Under the pieces are notes generated by a model that did not search any database, was not told the DNA's origin, and worked only from the letters and a program-made list of their open reading frames with translations. Positions 1 through 6,591 of a stretch of DNA of 28,173 nt are shown piece by piece (positions within the stretch are counted from its first letter, which is position 1; the number at the start of each line of letters is the position of its first letter). The DNA is taken from positions 1 through 28,173 of the IMG/VR virus record IMGVR_UViG_3300029267_004185; one strand, 5' to 3'. This DNA is from a virus. Made by a program: the position numbers and the translations under genes.

Positions 1-1186
1 CAGAGTCATTTGGTATTGATGGTTCTTGATCTCTGAACCATTCGTGCATTTCACTCCACCATTCCGATTTTTGATTCCATATATATTTTTTAGACACTGC
101 CTTTTTTGAGGCAACAGCTGGAATTATTGGAAGACCTAGTTCTTTCATTCGATCTCCCGTTCCTTTCCCAATACCAATTGTATCAACATAAATTCCAGCA
201 GGTCTTTCTTCTTCTGGTGTCTCCTCGTATTCTTTTGCTACTTTACCGACAACTTTCATAGTGTCTTTGTAATTGTATTTTTTAATATCGGGAGACACCC
301 AAGGGCCACAGCGTTTGACCAAAACTGAACGGTCACACCCCGCTCCCATATCTAGTCCCCATCTCATTTCCCCAAGAGGTTCGACTTCTTTCTCAACAGC
401 TTGATCAATCATTGGCCAAGGAATAACAGCATTATCTTCCCTATTTGGAAATTCACCCAATACCTCAATCATATAGATATTAGAATCTTCCCCATACATA
501 TTCTTCCAATGTTCAATAGATTCTTTTGTAACCCATTTGGATTTAATTGCACTCATATGTAATTGTGCATATGTTTTCTTGTTTACAGGTTTATGTGATT
601 CAAAGAAGAAACCTGATAATCTCCTTGGATTCGACAACATCAGTAAATAATTGTCTGATTCGGTCAATGAACCAACAATCACCCTAAACATTTCATCAGA
701 AACACCAGATGCTTCATCAATTATATATAACATGTTTTCAGCATGTGCTCCTGCCATAGCATCTGGATTCTCTTGTCTAGCAGTTCTTGTAATTGCAAAC
801 CAAGTATGTGGAAATTCCTTATGTTTAATTTGTGCCGTTTGAAAATCAAATTGGTCCCTGTAAATTGGATTCATGCTATTATACATCTTTCCAAGTGTTG
901 GCCAAATTGCTCCGGAAATAGTTCCACCAGCAGGAGCAGTAATATAAACCTGTGCATTGGATCTTGTACATAAGAAATGCCAAACAACAACTCCAGCTGC
1001 CCATGTTTTCCCACAACCACGCCCTGATCTAACAGTTGCCTTCTTTCTTTGATAAAGACTCTGAATAACATTACCTTGTTGTATATCTGGATATATATTT
1101 AATATCTGATGTGAAAAAGTAATGGGTTCATCATGATATAATTGAACTAACGATTCAAGACCTGGTTCAATAACCTCTATATCCAT
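1..1186 (-). CDS. terL: Terminase large subunit (packaging ATPase/nuclease), 3' end cut by window edge
   Basis: Reading the minus strand from the ATG at 1186 gives 395 codons open to the left edge. The protein is the DNA-packaging motor: an N-terminal ATPase followed by an RNase H-like nuclease that cuts the concatemer. Visible motifs are Walker A GRGCGKT (residues 55-61), Walker B MLYIIDEA (about 152-159), the coupling motif LLMLSNPRR (about 181-189), and nuclease aspartates in GLDMGAGCDRS (about D279), YVDTIGIG (about D335) and probably IPND (about D394). Only the last few tens of residues should be missing. Its start overlaps the stop of the upstream zinc-ribbon gene by one base (TAATG), so the two are translationally coupled. 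Family assignment is firm; subfamily and packaging mode (cos or headful) cannot be told. Confidence 0.95.
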   Translation of the reverse strand, partial: MDIEVIEPGLESLVQLYHDEPITFSHQILNIYPDIQQGNVIQSLYQRKKATVRSGRGCGKTWAAGVVVWHFLCTRSNAQVYITAPAGGTISGAIWPTLGKMYNSMNPIYRDQFDFQTAQIKHKEFPHTWFAITRTARQENPDAMAGAHAENMLYIIDEASGVSDEMFRVIVGSLTESDNYLLMLSNPRRLSGFFFESHKPVNKKTYAQLHMSAIKSKWVTKESIEHWKNMYGEDSNIYMIEVLGEFPNREDNAVIPWPMIDQAVEKEVEPLGEMRWGLDMGAGCDRSVLVKRCGPWVSPDIKKYNYKDTMKVVGKVAKEYEETPEEERPAGIYVDTIGIGKGTGDRMKELGLPIIPAVASKKAVSKKYIWNQKSEWWSEMHEWFRDQEPSIPNDS

Positions 1187-1635
1187 TACAACTCCTCTAC
1201 TTTAGGTCCATCAGAAATTATATCACTTTCACCCCAACCTTCAACTTCCTCAATTGGTTCCTCTTCTTCCTCAATATACAATACTGCTTTTTCATTCCCT
1301 TGAAGTATATTTTCAAGAAAATTCTTATCCTCTTGCCATTTCTTGAAAAATTCATCAAATTGATAATTAGCATCTTCTTTTATCACTTCAATCACATCTT
1401 TACATATAGGACAAAAAGTCTGTTTCTTATGTAATACAAATTCCTGCATACATTTATCACAATGCCTAATTTGAAATTCACCTAAACTAAATTGCTTTGG
1501 TTTATTTCTTAATACCTCCTTATAAGCATCAGCATAGTTTTCTCTACTAATTTCTTCAATAGCTGCTTCACTCTTAATATATCTCTTTCCATCCTTAACA
1601 ACTATCTCAACAACTCCATCCGATACATAATCCAT
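1186..1635 (-). CDS. Small acidic zinc-ribbon protein between terminase genes
   Basis: A 149-residue protein of unknown function. It carries one clear zinc-ribbon knuckle pair, HCDKC (C59, C62) and FCPIC (C75, C78), preceded by a basic stretch and followed by a strongly acidic tail (EEEEEPIEE). It lies directly between the small-terminase-like gene (no gap, TAA followed by ATG) and terL (one-base overlap), so it is co-translated with the packaging genes. Only a weak ribosome binding site (GGTTAAG) precedes the ATG. A role in DNA recognition during packaging is inference from position and from the zinc motif; the seen facts are the cysteines and the operon position. Confidence 0.7.
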   Translation of the reverse strand: MDYVSDGVVEIVVKDGKRYIKSEAAIEEISRENYADAYKEVLRNKPKQFSLGEFQIRHCDKCMQEFVLHKKQTFCPICKDVIEVIKEDANYQFDEFFKKWQEDKNFLENILQGNEKAVLYIEEEEEPIEEVEGWGESDIISDGPKVEEL

Positions 1636-2103
1636 TTACTTAACCAATTTTAACCTTTCTTTATTCTTATTGATTAATTGGGTAATGTCAGCGACTCTTT
1701 TATCTATTCGCACATCAACCTGTTTATCAACTTCAGTCTTTTCAGTAGGTCTTCCATACACATATGCTAATAGCAATGTTATTGCTTGCATTTGAGTTGT
1801 TGCATTATAAAAATGATATCTCTTTTTTGCAGTCTTCCATTCTCCTGTTTTTTCATCCTTAACCATTGTAGGTTCTTCGGGATCATAAAGGGCAATCATT
1901 GCTAACTTTTGAATTATACGTTCACAGTCCTTGCCAGTCTTTCTTTCAATAATTTCCTTCAACTGTTTAATCTTTACCGCTTTAGTTACATCCCTTGGAT
2001 TCTTAGTACCCTTAACGAATCGCCCACTTTTTGATTCCCTAACAATCCCTTCATCACTTACAACAATTTCATCTGTGATTACGTCTGGGTTTTTATCTGC
2101 CAT
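1636..2103 (-). CDS. terS: Probable terminase small subunit
   Basis: A 155-residue protein, first gene of the leftward unit, with a strong ribosome binding site (AAGGAGATCAT before the ATG). The N-terminal part has the KSGRFVKGTKNPRDVTKAVK pattern common in phage small terminases of the 'GRFVKG(T/N)' type, followed by a helical region (IKQLKEIIERKTG), a segment resembling the oligomerisation core (FYNATTQMQAITLLLAYVYG), and a charged C-terminus. Small subunits bind the packaging start site and load the large subunit. The call rests on the N-terminal pattern, the length and the position two genes upstream of terL; no helix-turn-helix can be proven by eye. Confidence 0.65.
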   Translation of the reverse strand: MADKNPDVITDEIVVSDEGIVRESKSGRFVKGTKNPRDVTKAVKIKQLKEIIERKTGKDCERIIQKLAMIALYDPEEPTMVKDEKTGEWKTAKKRYHFYNATTQMQAITLLLAYVYGRPTEKTEVDKQVDVRIDKRVADITQLINKNKERLKLVK

Positions 2104-2335
2104 ATGATCTCCTTTATAAGAAGGGTATTGGTTATTTGTTCCAGATTTTTAGCAGTGAACCAGTAACAAAATATAAATTGAATGTTTATGCTACAGGGGT
2201 CTGAAACCTATCGTTATTTTGTTATCAGTTAGAATCCCGTCAGTGAAATCATTCCAAATAATTGTCATTTTATTCATTCTATACTATTTCCTATATGGCG
2301 GTTCATAGAACCTCCGATCATCAGCTGTGCTGAGT

Positions 2336-2450
2336 TATGGCGAAGCATGGAAATTTAATTTTAAATGGACTTTTAGCGATAATTTTAGCTGAGAAACGAA
2401 CTCGAGACGTAAATGGGCGTTTATACGAAATCCTATATGGCGAAGCATGG
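2336..2450 (+). repeat. 15-bp direct repeat, copies exactly 100 bp apart
   Basis: TATGGCGAAGCATGG occurs at 2336-2350 and again at 2436-2450. A related shorter word, CCTATATGGCG, is at 2290-2300 and 2432-2442. The two long copies are identical and nothing in the coding sequence explains them. Function unknown. Confidence 0.8.
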
Positions 2451-2457
2451 ATTAGAG

Positions 2458-2497
2458 GGAAAGATAGCAAAGAATGTTAGCTGGAAAGATAGCAAAG
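2458..2497 (+). repeat. 15-bp direct repeat, 25-bp period
   Basis: GGAAAGATAGCAAAG is present at 2458-2472 and 2483-2497. The 25-bp spacing and identity of the copies suggest iteron-like or duplicated protein binding sites, but two copies are too few to decide. Confidence 0.75.
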
Positions 2498-2628
2498 CAA
2501 AAATTGCCAGAGATTTCGTGCGGGGTCGCTTATATCTACTAACTCAACTTCTTGATTTTTTCTTGTCTGTCCCGCTGGCAAAAAAACCAAACCCGACTAG
2601 AAGAAAAAATATTTTTTATTTTTCCTGC

Positions 2629-2659
2629 TGCTGCTTAGAAAGAAAAAAATAAAGCAGCA
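2629..2659 (+). repeat. Small hairpin TGCTGCTT / AAGCAGCA
   Basis: An 8-bp perfect stem (2629-2636 with 2652-2659) closes a 15-base purine-rich loop. It follows a run of A/T-rich sequence and lies where the composition changes abruptly into the CTGACT-type region. There is no following T-run in either direction that would make it a clear terminator. Confidence 0.5.
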
Positions 2660-2712
2660 AGATAAGAAGCAAGATAGACAGCGCTCACTGACTGCTAACT
2701 ATCTTTACTCGA

Positions 2713-2796
2713 GCGCTACTAGCACTGCTACTCACTGCTTACTTACTGCTGACTGTCCGACTACTGAAGTAAGACAAGTAGCAAGTGACACAGCGC
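2713..2796 (+). repeat. Long imperfect inverted repeat (three paired blocks)
   Basis: Three consecutive blocks pair in nested order: GCGCT (2713-2717) with AGCGC (2792-2796); TGCTACT (2726-2732) with AGTAGCA (2777-2783), with CAC/GTG extending this block after a one-base bulge; and CTTACTT (2738-2744) with AAGTAAG (2767-2773). The apical loop is 22 bases. Internal loops separate the blocks, as in a structured RNA or a cruciform-prone DNA site. It may be RNA from the control region, or a replication or packaging site. Confidence 0.5.
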
Positions 2797-2982
2797 TAAG
2801 TCAAGCGGGAACACAACTGCTTACTGACTGTGCTGCTAGTGGGTTTAGAAGTAATGCTACCACCGACTGACTGGGATAAGTAGTGAGACAGCAGTAAGAC
2901 AGCGAGCACTAACTATCCGACTAACTGTCTGGCAAAACTCAGAGAACTTAGTGAGTGAGTAAGCGCCTACCTGGAGGACAGT

Positions 2983-3078
2983 GCTATCTTTCTTCACTTT
3001 AAGTTTCTATCTCAAGTGCTAGAAGTCTCAGCTATCTTTCTTCACTTTAAGTTTCTATCTCAAGTGCTAGAAGTCTCA
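2983..3078 (+). repeat. 48-bp perfect tandem duplication
   Basis: The 48 bases from 2983 to 3030, beginning GCTATCTTTCTTCAC and ending GAAGTCTCA, are repeated without change at 3031-3078, and a partial third copy (GCTATCT) starts at 3079. The duplication is non-coding in all frames. Identity of the copies implies either recent duplication or selection for identical sites. Confidence 0.9.
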
Positions 3079-3079
3079 G

Positions 3080-3136
3080 CTATCTATCCTGACTATCTAT
3101 CCTGACTATACTATCTATCCTGACTATCTATCCTGA
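3080..3136 (+). repeat. Four copies of a 13-bp repeat CTATCTATCCTGA
   Basis: Perfect copies lie at 3080-3092, 3093-3105, 3111-3123 and 3124-3136, arranged as two adjacent pairs separated by CTATA. This directly abuts the 48-bp duplication and shares its CTATC word. Short repeats of this spacing are seen at phage origins and packaging sites, but no function can be assigned from sequence alone. Confidence 0.88.
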
Positions 3137-3161
3137 CCTACCTCTTATCTGTCCTACTGGG

Positions 3162-3200
3162 TATTAAAAGTTTTAATAGCTAGTATTAAAAAGTTTAATA
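3162..3200. promoter_or_regulatory. Twin AT-rich palindromes, candidate operator pair
   Basis: TATTAAAA-G-TTTTAATA (3162-3178) is a perfect 8+1+8 palindrome. A second, TATTAAA-AAG-TTTAATA (3184-3200), follows, with centres 22 bp apart, about two helical turns. Two near-identical dyads on one DNA face just upstream of a promoter-like sequence are typical of operator pairs for a dimeric repressor or activator. No regulator gene is visible in the window, so the ligand protein is unknown. Confidence 0.6.
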
Positions 3201-3221
3201 ACTATCTTTGAAATTAAACAC

Positions 3222-3251
3222 TTGACTATTTACTTACCTACTATCTATAAC
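3222..3251 (+). promoter_or_regulatory. Candidate sigma70 promoter for the rightward early genes
   Basis: TTGACT (3222-3227, 5 of 6 to the -35 consensus) and TATAAC (3246-3251, 5 of 6 to the -10 consensus) are separated by 18 bp. It lies just downstream of the twin palindromes and about 190 bases upstream of the first early gene, with nothing coding between. The spacing is acceptable and the orientation fits, but in DNA this AT-rich chance matches occur. Confidence 0.45.
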
Positions 3252-3436
3252 TATGAATACTGTTCATTGAATGCTACTGTACCTGTCTTAAATTATCTAC
3301 CTTGGAATGAGGGTTACCTTGTTTGCTTTACTCTTGTCTAAGACGTCCTGGGTTAGTCTGCTGTTACTATATATATTAATAAGTGAAATGAAATGTTGCT
3401 TGTAAATTAAAAACCAAACAACGGAGTAAACAAACT

Positions 3437-3535
3437 ATGTGGAGATTTATTAAAAATAGAGAATTAAGTCCTGCTATGATTTATGTCTTGTTTGTGATTA
3501 GTCTTGCTCTTGGATTTGTTGTTGGATCTATTTAA
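3437..3535 (+). CDS. 32-residue single-span membrane peptide
   Basis: The first gene of the rightward unit encodes a 32-residue peptide with a short charged N-terminus (MWRFIKNRE) and a hydrophobic stretch from about residue 13 to the end (AMIYVLFVISLALGFVVG). A GGAG box at 3423-3426 precedes the ATG by 10 bases. It stops 22 bases before the next gene, which has its own AAGGAG site, so it fits the operon. Small early membrane peptides of phages often act on the host envelope or on superinfection; here that is inference. The gene is short enough to be missed by automatic calling. Confidence 0.6.
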   Translation: MWRFIKNRELSPAMIYVLFVISLALGFVVGSI

Positions 3536-3557
3536 CTTTGCTTAAGGAGATGATCTA

Positions 3558-3707
3558 ATGTTTTGGATCTATGTTGTCTGTGCTTATTGTAAAAGACAGA
3601 TTGGAATTAAACGTGTTGATGTTGAACCTAAAGAGGGATTTGATATTTCGCATAGTATTTGTGATCTCTGTCTTAAAGAAGAAACTGATAAATTAAAACT
3701 AACCTGA
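3558..3707 (+). CDS. 49-residue zinc-finger-like protein
   Basis: The ATG at 3558 follows a strong AAGGAG site by a proper spacing. The 49-residue product has two cysteine pairs, CAYC (C8, C11) and CDLC (C35, C38), in the order expected for a small zinc ribbon, and a lysine-rich C-terminus. It lies in the early operon between two small membrane or exported proteins. Function unknown; small zinc ribbons of this type in phage early regions often bind nucleic acid or host proteins, which is family knowledge and not seen here. Confidence 0.65.
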   Translation: MFWIYVVCAYCKRQIGIKRVDVEPKEGFDISHSICDLCLKEETDKLKLT

Positions 3708-3734
3708 AATTAAAGGTGGGGAGGAAAATTAAAA

Positions 3735-4124
3735 ATGAAGATTGTTGTAACTCATATGAAAAAGAATGATTGGATTTATACTTTGATGTTTGCAGTATTT
3801 CTGTTAGTATTTGTAGTTACTGCTTCTATATCTTATGCTGATACTGATGATCGTGATAAGATGTGGGATAGATGTTCATTAAATTTTAGAGGGAATCAGG
3901 AATTGATAAATACTTGTGTTAGTCAACAAGTTAGATCTTATAATCAGGTCAAGAGATATGTTGATAAATATCTTGATGGAGTTACGAGGGAGGACTATGA
4001 AAATGGGAATCTTTCGTTCGGGGCAAATGTTGTAATTAACTGTTCTAATAAATGGCGAGATTTTACTTTTGATTCTTATCGATGGGATTTGGTAAATTAT
4101 TGCGTTTCTTCCTCACTTCGCTAA
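3735..4124 (+). CDS. Exported small cysteine-containing protein
   Basis: A 129-residue protein with a basic N-terminus, a hydrophobic core at about residues 14-34 (YTLMFAVFLLVFVVTASIS) and a likely signal peptidase site after SYA (residue 35). The mature part is about 94 residues, charged, with four cysteines (C47, C61 and two near the C-terminus) that could form two disulfides in the periplasm. The start at 3735 follows GGGGAGG; the in-frame ATG at 3756 (MKKNDW) would give a more ordinary signal peptide. No recognised domain. A periplasmic role early in infection is inference. Confidence 0.65.
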   Translation: MKIVVTHMKKNDWIYTLMFAVFLLVFVVTASISYADTDDRDKMWDRCSLNFRGNQELINTCVSQQVRSYNQVKRYVDKYLDGVTREDYENGNLSFGANVVINCSNKWRDFTFDSYRWDLVNYCVSSSLR

Positions 4125-4191
4125 CACGACAAATCTGTCACATTAGAATAGGAATCTTTATCTAACTTGCAACATTTGTAACATTAGAACG

Positions 4192-4225
4192 GGGTGGATT
4201 ACTGAATAATCTGCCCTAGTTTTTT
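4192..4225 (+). terminator. Rho-independent terminator or attenuator
   Basis: GGGTGGATTA (4192-4201) pairs with TAATCTGCCC (4207-4216) across a CTGAA loop: ten pairs including two G-U. A T-run (4220-4225) begins three bases later. A competing hairpin, CCCTA (4214-4218) with TAGGG (4225-4229), would use part of the same stem, so the element could switch between two structures. It lies between the exported-protein gene and the next gene, whose AAAGGAG site follows. Confidence 0.55.
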
Positions 4226-4254
4226 AGGGTAGTCTATTTTAGAAAGGAGAATTT

Positions 4255-4440
4255 ATGATTGAAACATTACTTGATAAGAAATTAAAAGATACTGTTGAAG
4301 AATTGGATTTTGCTATTAGAGAACATAATCTAAAGAAAACGTCTAAGGATTATTTGATAGATGTACCACAGGCGAGAAATGGGGGTGGATCCAAAATTGC
4401 TTCAATTAAGAAACTTAAGAAGAGAGGAGAAATTAGATGA
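4255..4440 (+). CDS. Hypothetical 61-residue basic protein
   Basis: Preceded by a strong AAAGGAG site, this gene encodes 61 residues: an acidic/basic helical N-terminal half (LLDKKLKDTVEELDFAIREH) and a glycine- and lysine-rich C-terminus (NGGGSKIASIKKLKKRGEIR). Its stop overlaps the start of the next gene by four bases (ATGA), showing coupled translation. It is not a family I recognise. It lies three genes before the helicase, in the early operon. Confidence 0.6.
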   Translation: MIETLLDKKLKDTVEELDFAIREHNLKKTSKDYLIDVPQARNGGGSKIASIKKLKKRGEIR

Positions 4441-4688
4441 AAGAAGGAACTTTAACTAAAGAGGAAGAATTAAAATTAGATGATAAATTAGCAGATCATC
4501 TTCAGTATAAAACTACACCACCTGTTAGTTTGTCTATGATGGATATTTGTAAAGATGCTATTTTTAATTGTTTTAACGATGAACACAATAAAACAGTTAA
4601 AGTTGGAGAATCAGAAGTAGCTTCTCATGAAGTAGTAGAACATATACATCTTGAATGGTTTGTTGATAGATGGCCATTTTTTGACTAA
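4437..4688 (+). CDS. Hypothetical 83-residue protein
   Basis: This gene starts inside the stop of the previous gene (ATGA overlap), with AGAGGAG just upstream. The 83-residue product is acidic and helical at the N-terminus (LTKEEELKLDDKLADHL), then has DICKDAIFNCFNDEHNK and a C-terminal HIHLEWFVDRWPFFD. It has no motif I can assign. Position suggests an accessory role near replication; nothing in the sequence proves it. Confidence 0.6.
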   Translation: MKEGTLTKEEELKLDDKLADHLQYKTTPPVSLSMMDICKDAIFNCFNDEHNKTVKVGESEVASHEVVEHIHLEWFVDRWPFFD

Positions 4689-4776
4689 GATGTTTGTCTG
4701 ACTAATTGGAACAAATAAATGATATCTTATGACCCTTGGCACGGATATCGCACATGTTATATATTCTACCTAAATG

Positions 4777-4847
4777 TGGGGCAGGGAAAACTTTCTCCTT
4801 GTCAAAAATGCCACTTGAATTCCCATTTTGTATTTTCCCTGTCCCCA
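4777..4847 (+). repeat. Large GC-rich inverted repeat
   Basis: TGGGGCAGGGAAAA (4777-4790) pairs over all 14 bases with TTTTCCCTGTCCCCA (4833-4847), with a single bulged T at 4842 and a 42-base loop. It stands out in AT-rich, gene-free DNA between the 83-residue gene and the short gene before the helicase. No T-run follows on the plus strand, so it is not a normal terminator; it could be an RNA structure controlling the helicase operon, or a DNA site. Confidence 0.75.
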
Positions 4848-4886
4848 ACCATATTACTTAAAAATGAAAAGAGAGGAATTTATGTG

Positions 4887-5045
4887 ATGCGTAATACTAA
4901 AGAAAAACCTACCAATAAACTTACCAAAAAACAAATCTTTGATTTCTCCAAAATTCTACTAGAAAAAGATCTAAAAAAAGACGACCCAAATTATGATGGT
5001 AGTTCGTTGATCTTAAATGGAGGCAAAGAAAAAGATGATATCTGA
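4887..5045 (+). CDS. Hypothetical 52-residue basic protein before helicase
   Basis: The ATG at 4887 follows GAGAGG at 4871-4876; the frame is open back to 4719, but that longer version lacks a ribosome site and runs through the inverted repeat, so the short start is preferred (an adjacent GTG at 4884 is equally possible). The 52 residues are lysine-rich, with KEKPTNKLTKKQIFDFSKIL and an acidic linker toward the end. It overlaps the helicase start by 11 bases, so the two are likely coupled. Function unknown. Confidence 0.55.
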   Translation: MRNTKEKPTNKLTKKQIFDFSKILLEKDLKKDDPNYDGSSLILNGGKEKDDI

Positions 5046-6591
5046 TGATCAAATAGATTCAATTGCTTTTTTAGTTTTGAATCCAACTTATGGTATAGAT
5101 CCAAATCCTGAAATCTATCAGGAATATCTTGACATTCTAAAACCAACTAAAGGTGAAGTTGATGTAACTGGAACACCTGCACAAAATGCTGCCTGTCTAA
5201 CTAAAATCTTAGAATTTCTTGTAGATGGAAATACAATTGAATTTGCTTTAGATCAAGTTAGTACTTCTGAAAGATTTGGTGGTCAACATGGAATTGCTAA
5301 TCATTTTTTAGCGTATCGTGATTCTGAACATTCAAGTAACAACACACAAGAAAATAAAGATCGATGTTTGAAAGTTTTAGAGGGATTAGCAAAATATCGA
5401 TGTGTTTCTGAAAATATTGAAGAAATGAAAAAATCCTACGATGAAATAATCACTCAGGCAGGATCTGGAATTGAAATGTACGAAAAATTTGTTGAGACTA
5501 CTGAAAAGTTTTCTGCAGCAATTCAAAAAACAGAGGACCTCTACGTTGATAGTAGTGAATCCTCATTTTCTGTTGGACAAGAGGGTAACACATTAGTTGA
5601 AGTTGGAGAAAGATTACTAAATAAGTTTGATAAATCAAAGAAAATACCATCTGGATTTAAATATTTAGATGAAGAAATACTTTATGGTGGATTTGATCAA
5701 ACACGACTTTATACTTATGCTGGAAATGCTGGGTCAGGAAAATCTACTATATTACTCAACATGGCAATCAATGGTGCCATTCATACTGAATATAAAGGTC
5801 CTTTAGCTGACCTACATAAAATATTTTTATATATTACTCTTGAAAATGATGTTGAAGAAACTCTTGAACGTATGTATTGTTCTAGGTATTCAATTACTCC
5901 TATTCAATTCAGAAGACAATTAAAAGCAGATGTTAAAGGCACTACAGAGAGATTTGAAGAAGATATGAAAGCATTTAACTCAACTGTTTATGTAAAACAT
6001 TTCCCTTCATCTTCTTTAACAGTTCAAAAACTAGAAACGGAAATAAAAAAATTAGAGGAGAAAAAAAGGGGGGATCCCGATAAAAAAGTTGTAGCAATTT
6101 ATGTTGACTATCTTGACCTTTTAAAAAGTATTTCAACTAAGGATCTTCGTTTTCAATTAAATGAAATAACTCAAGACCTAAAAGAAATAGCAAGGAGAAA
6201 CAAATTACCTGTAATTACTGCAACTCAATTGAATAGAGAATCTTACACAGCTAAGAGTGCTTATAATTTAAATCCATCTATGTTAGCTGAATCAATTGGT
6301 AAAGTGTTTATTGCTGATTTTATGGGTTTTCTTGCCAGATCACAACAAGATAATTTAGTATTCTTCAAGGTAGGAAAAAATAGATCTGGACCATTAGGAA
6401 AACCGATGGATTTTAAAGTTAACTTTGAACATTTCAAATTTATTGAATGTCAAGAAGCAGAAGAAAATGGTAAAAAGAAGACTGATTCTGTAGTACATTC
6501 TAATCCTACTGAAGATACATTGAAGATGGTTACATCTAAAAAGAAATCTAAATTTTCTGGTTTTTCTTTTGATGGAAGGAATAATTTATGA
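5035..6591 (+). CDS. DnaB-type replicative helicase
   Basis: A 518-residue protein. The C-terminal half is a RecA-fold helicase motor: Walker A GNAGSGKST (about 230-238), Walker B in VAIYVDYLDLL (about 353-363), then VITATQLNRE, the sensor segment in superfamily 4 helicases, and VFFKVGKNRSGPLG near the end, matching the C-terminal DnaB motif where arginine contacts the neighbouring subunit. The N-terminal 200 residues are helical and have no primase zinc motif, so this is a helicase without primase. The start at 5035 is chosen because GGAGG (5019-5023) precedes it; the upstream ATG at 5017 has no such site. It would unwind the fork at phage replication. No polymerase or primase is visible in this window. 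Confidence 0.88.
   Translation: MISDDQIDSIAFLVLNPTYGIDPNPEIYQEYLDILKPTKGEVDVTGTPAQNAACLTKILEFLVDGNTIEFALDQVSTSERFGGQHGIANHFLAYRDSEHSSNNTQENKDRCLKVLEGLAKYRCVSENIEEMKKSYDEIITQAGSGIEMYEKFVETTEKFSAAIQKTEDLYVDSSESSFSVGQEGNTLVEVGERLLNKFDKSKKIPSGFKYLDEEILYGGFDQTRLYTYAGNAGSGKSTILLNMAINGAIHTEYKGPLADLHKIFLYITLENDVEETLERMYCSRYSITPIQFRRQLKADVKGTTERFEEDMKAFNSTVYVKHFPSSSLTVQKLETEIKKLEEKKRGDPDKKVVAIYVDYLDLLKSISTKDLRFQLNEITQDLKEIARRNKLPVITATQLNRESYTAKSAYNLNPSMLAESIGKVFIADFMGFLARSQQDNLVFFKVGKNRSGPLGKPMDFKVNFEHFKFIECQEAEENGKKKTDSVVHSNPTEDTLKMVTSKKKSKFSGFSFDGRNNL

Larger units (their letters stand above)
2104..3436. other. Divergent gene-free control region, repeat-rich
   Basis: About 1.3 kb separates the leftward terminase genes from the rightward early genes. 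No convincing gene is found on either strand; from about 2660 to 3160 stop codons crowd all frames. The left third (2104-2660) is AT-rich with short direct repeats. The middle (2660-3160) is unusual: it is built almost entirely from words like CTGACT, ACTGCT, AGTAAG and CTATC, with three AGCGCT palindromes (2680, 2712, 2792), an imperfect long hairpin and two families of tandem repeats. The right third holds twin AT-rich palindromes and a promoter-like sequence. It is the natural place for divergent promoters, operators, an origin or a packaging site; which of these is not decided by the sequence. Confidence 0.75.

Noticed and set aside
651-1071. Short frames opposite and beside the terminase large subunit
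   Set aside because: The minus-strand terminase frame holds all diagnostic motifs in this stretch; these are shadows.
2300-2312. T-arm of a tRNA at GGTTCATAGAACC
   Set aside because: The loop is three bases, not seven, and no acceptor or anticodon stem fits around it; it is only a short palindrome.
2413-2652. 79-residue open frame in the control region
   Set aside because: No ribosome site, it contains the short direct repeats, and its second half is a low-complexity run ending in a hairpin; probably chance.
2983-3136. CRISPR array
   Set aside because: Repeats are directly adjacent with no unique spacers between equal repeats, and no cas gene is present.
4719-4886. N-terminal extension of the 52-residue protein
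   Set aside because: No ribosome site upstream, and the extension is encoded by the large inverted repeat.
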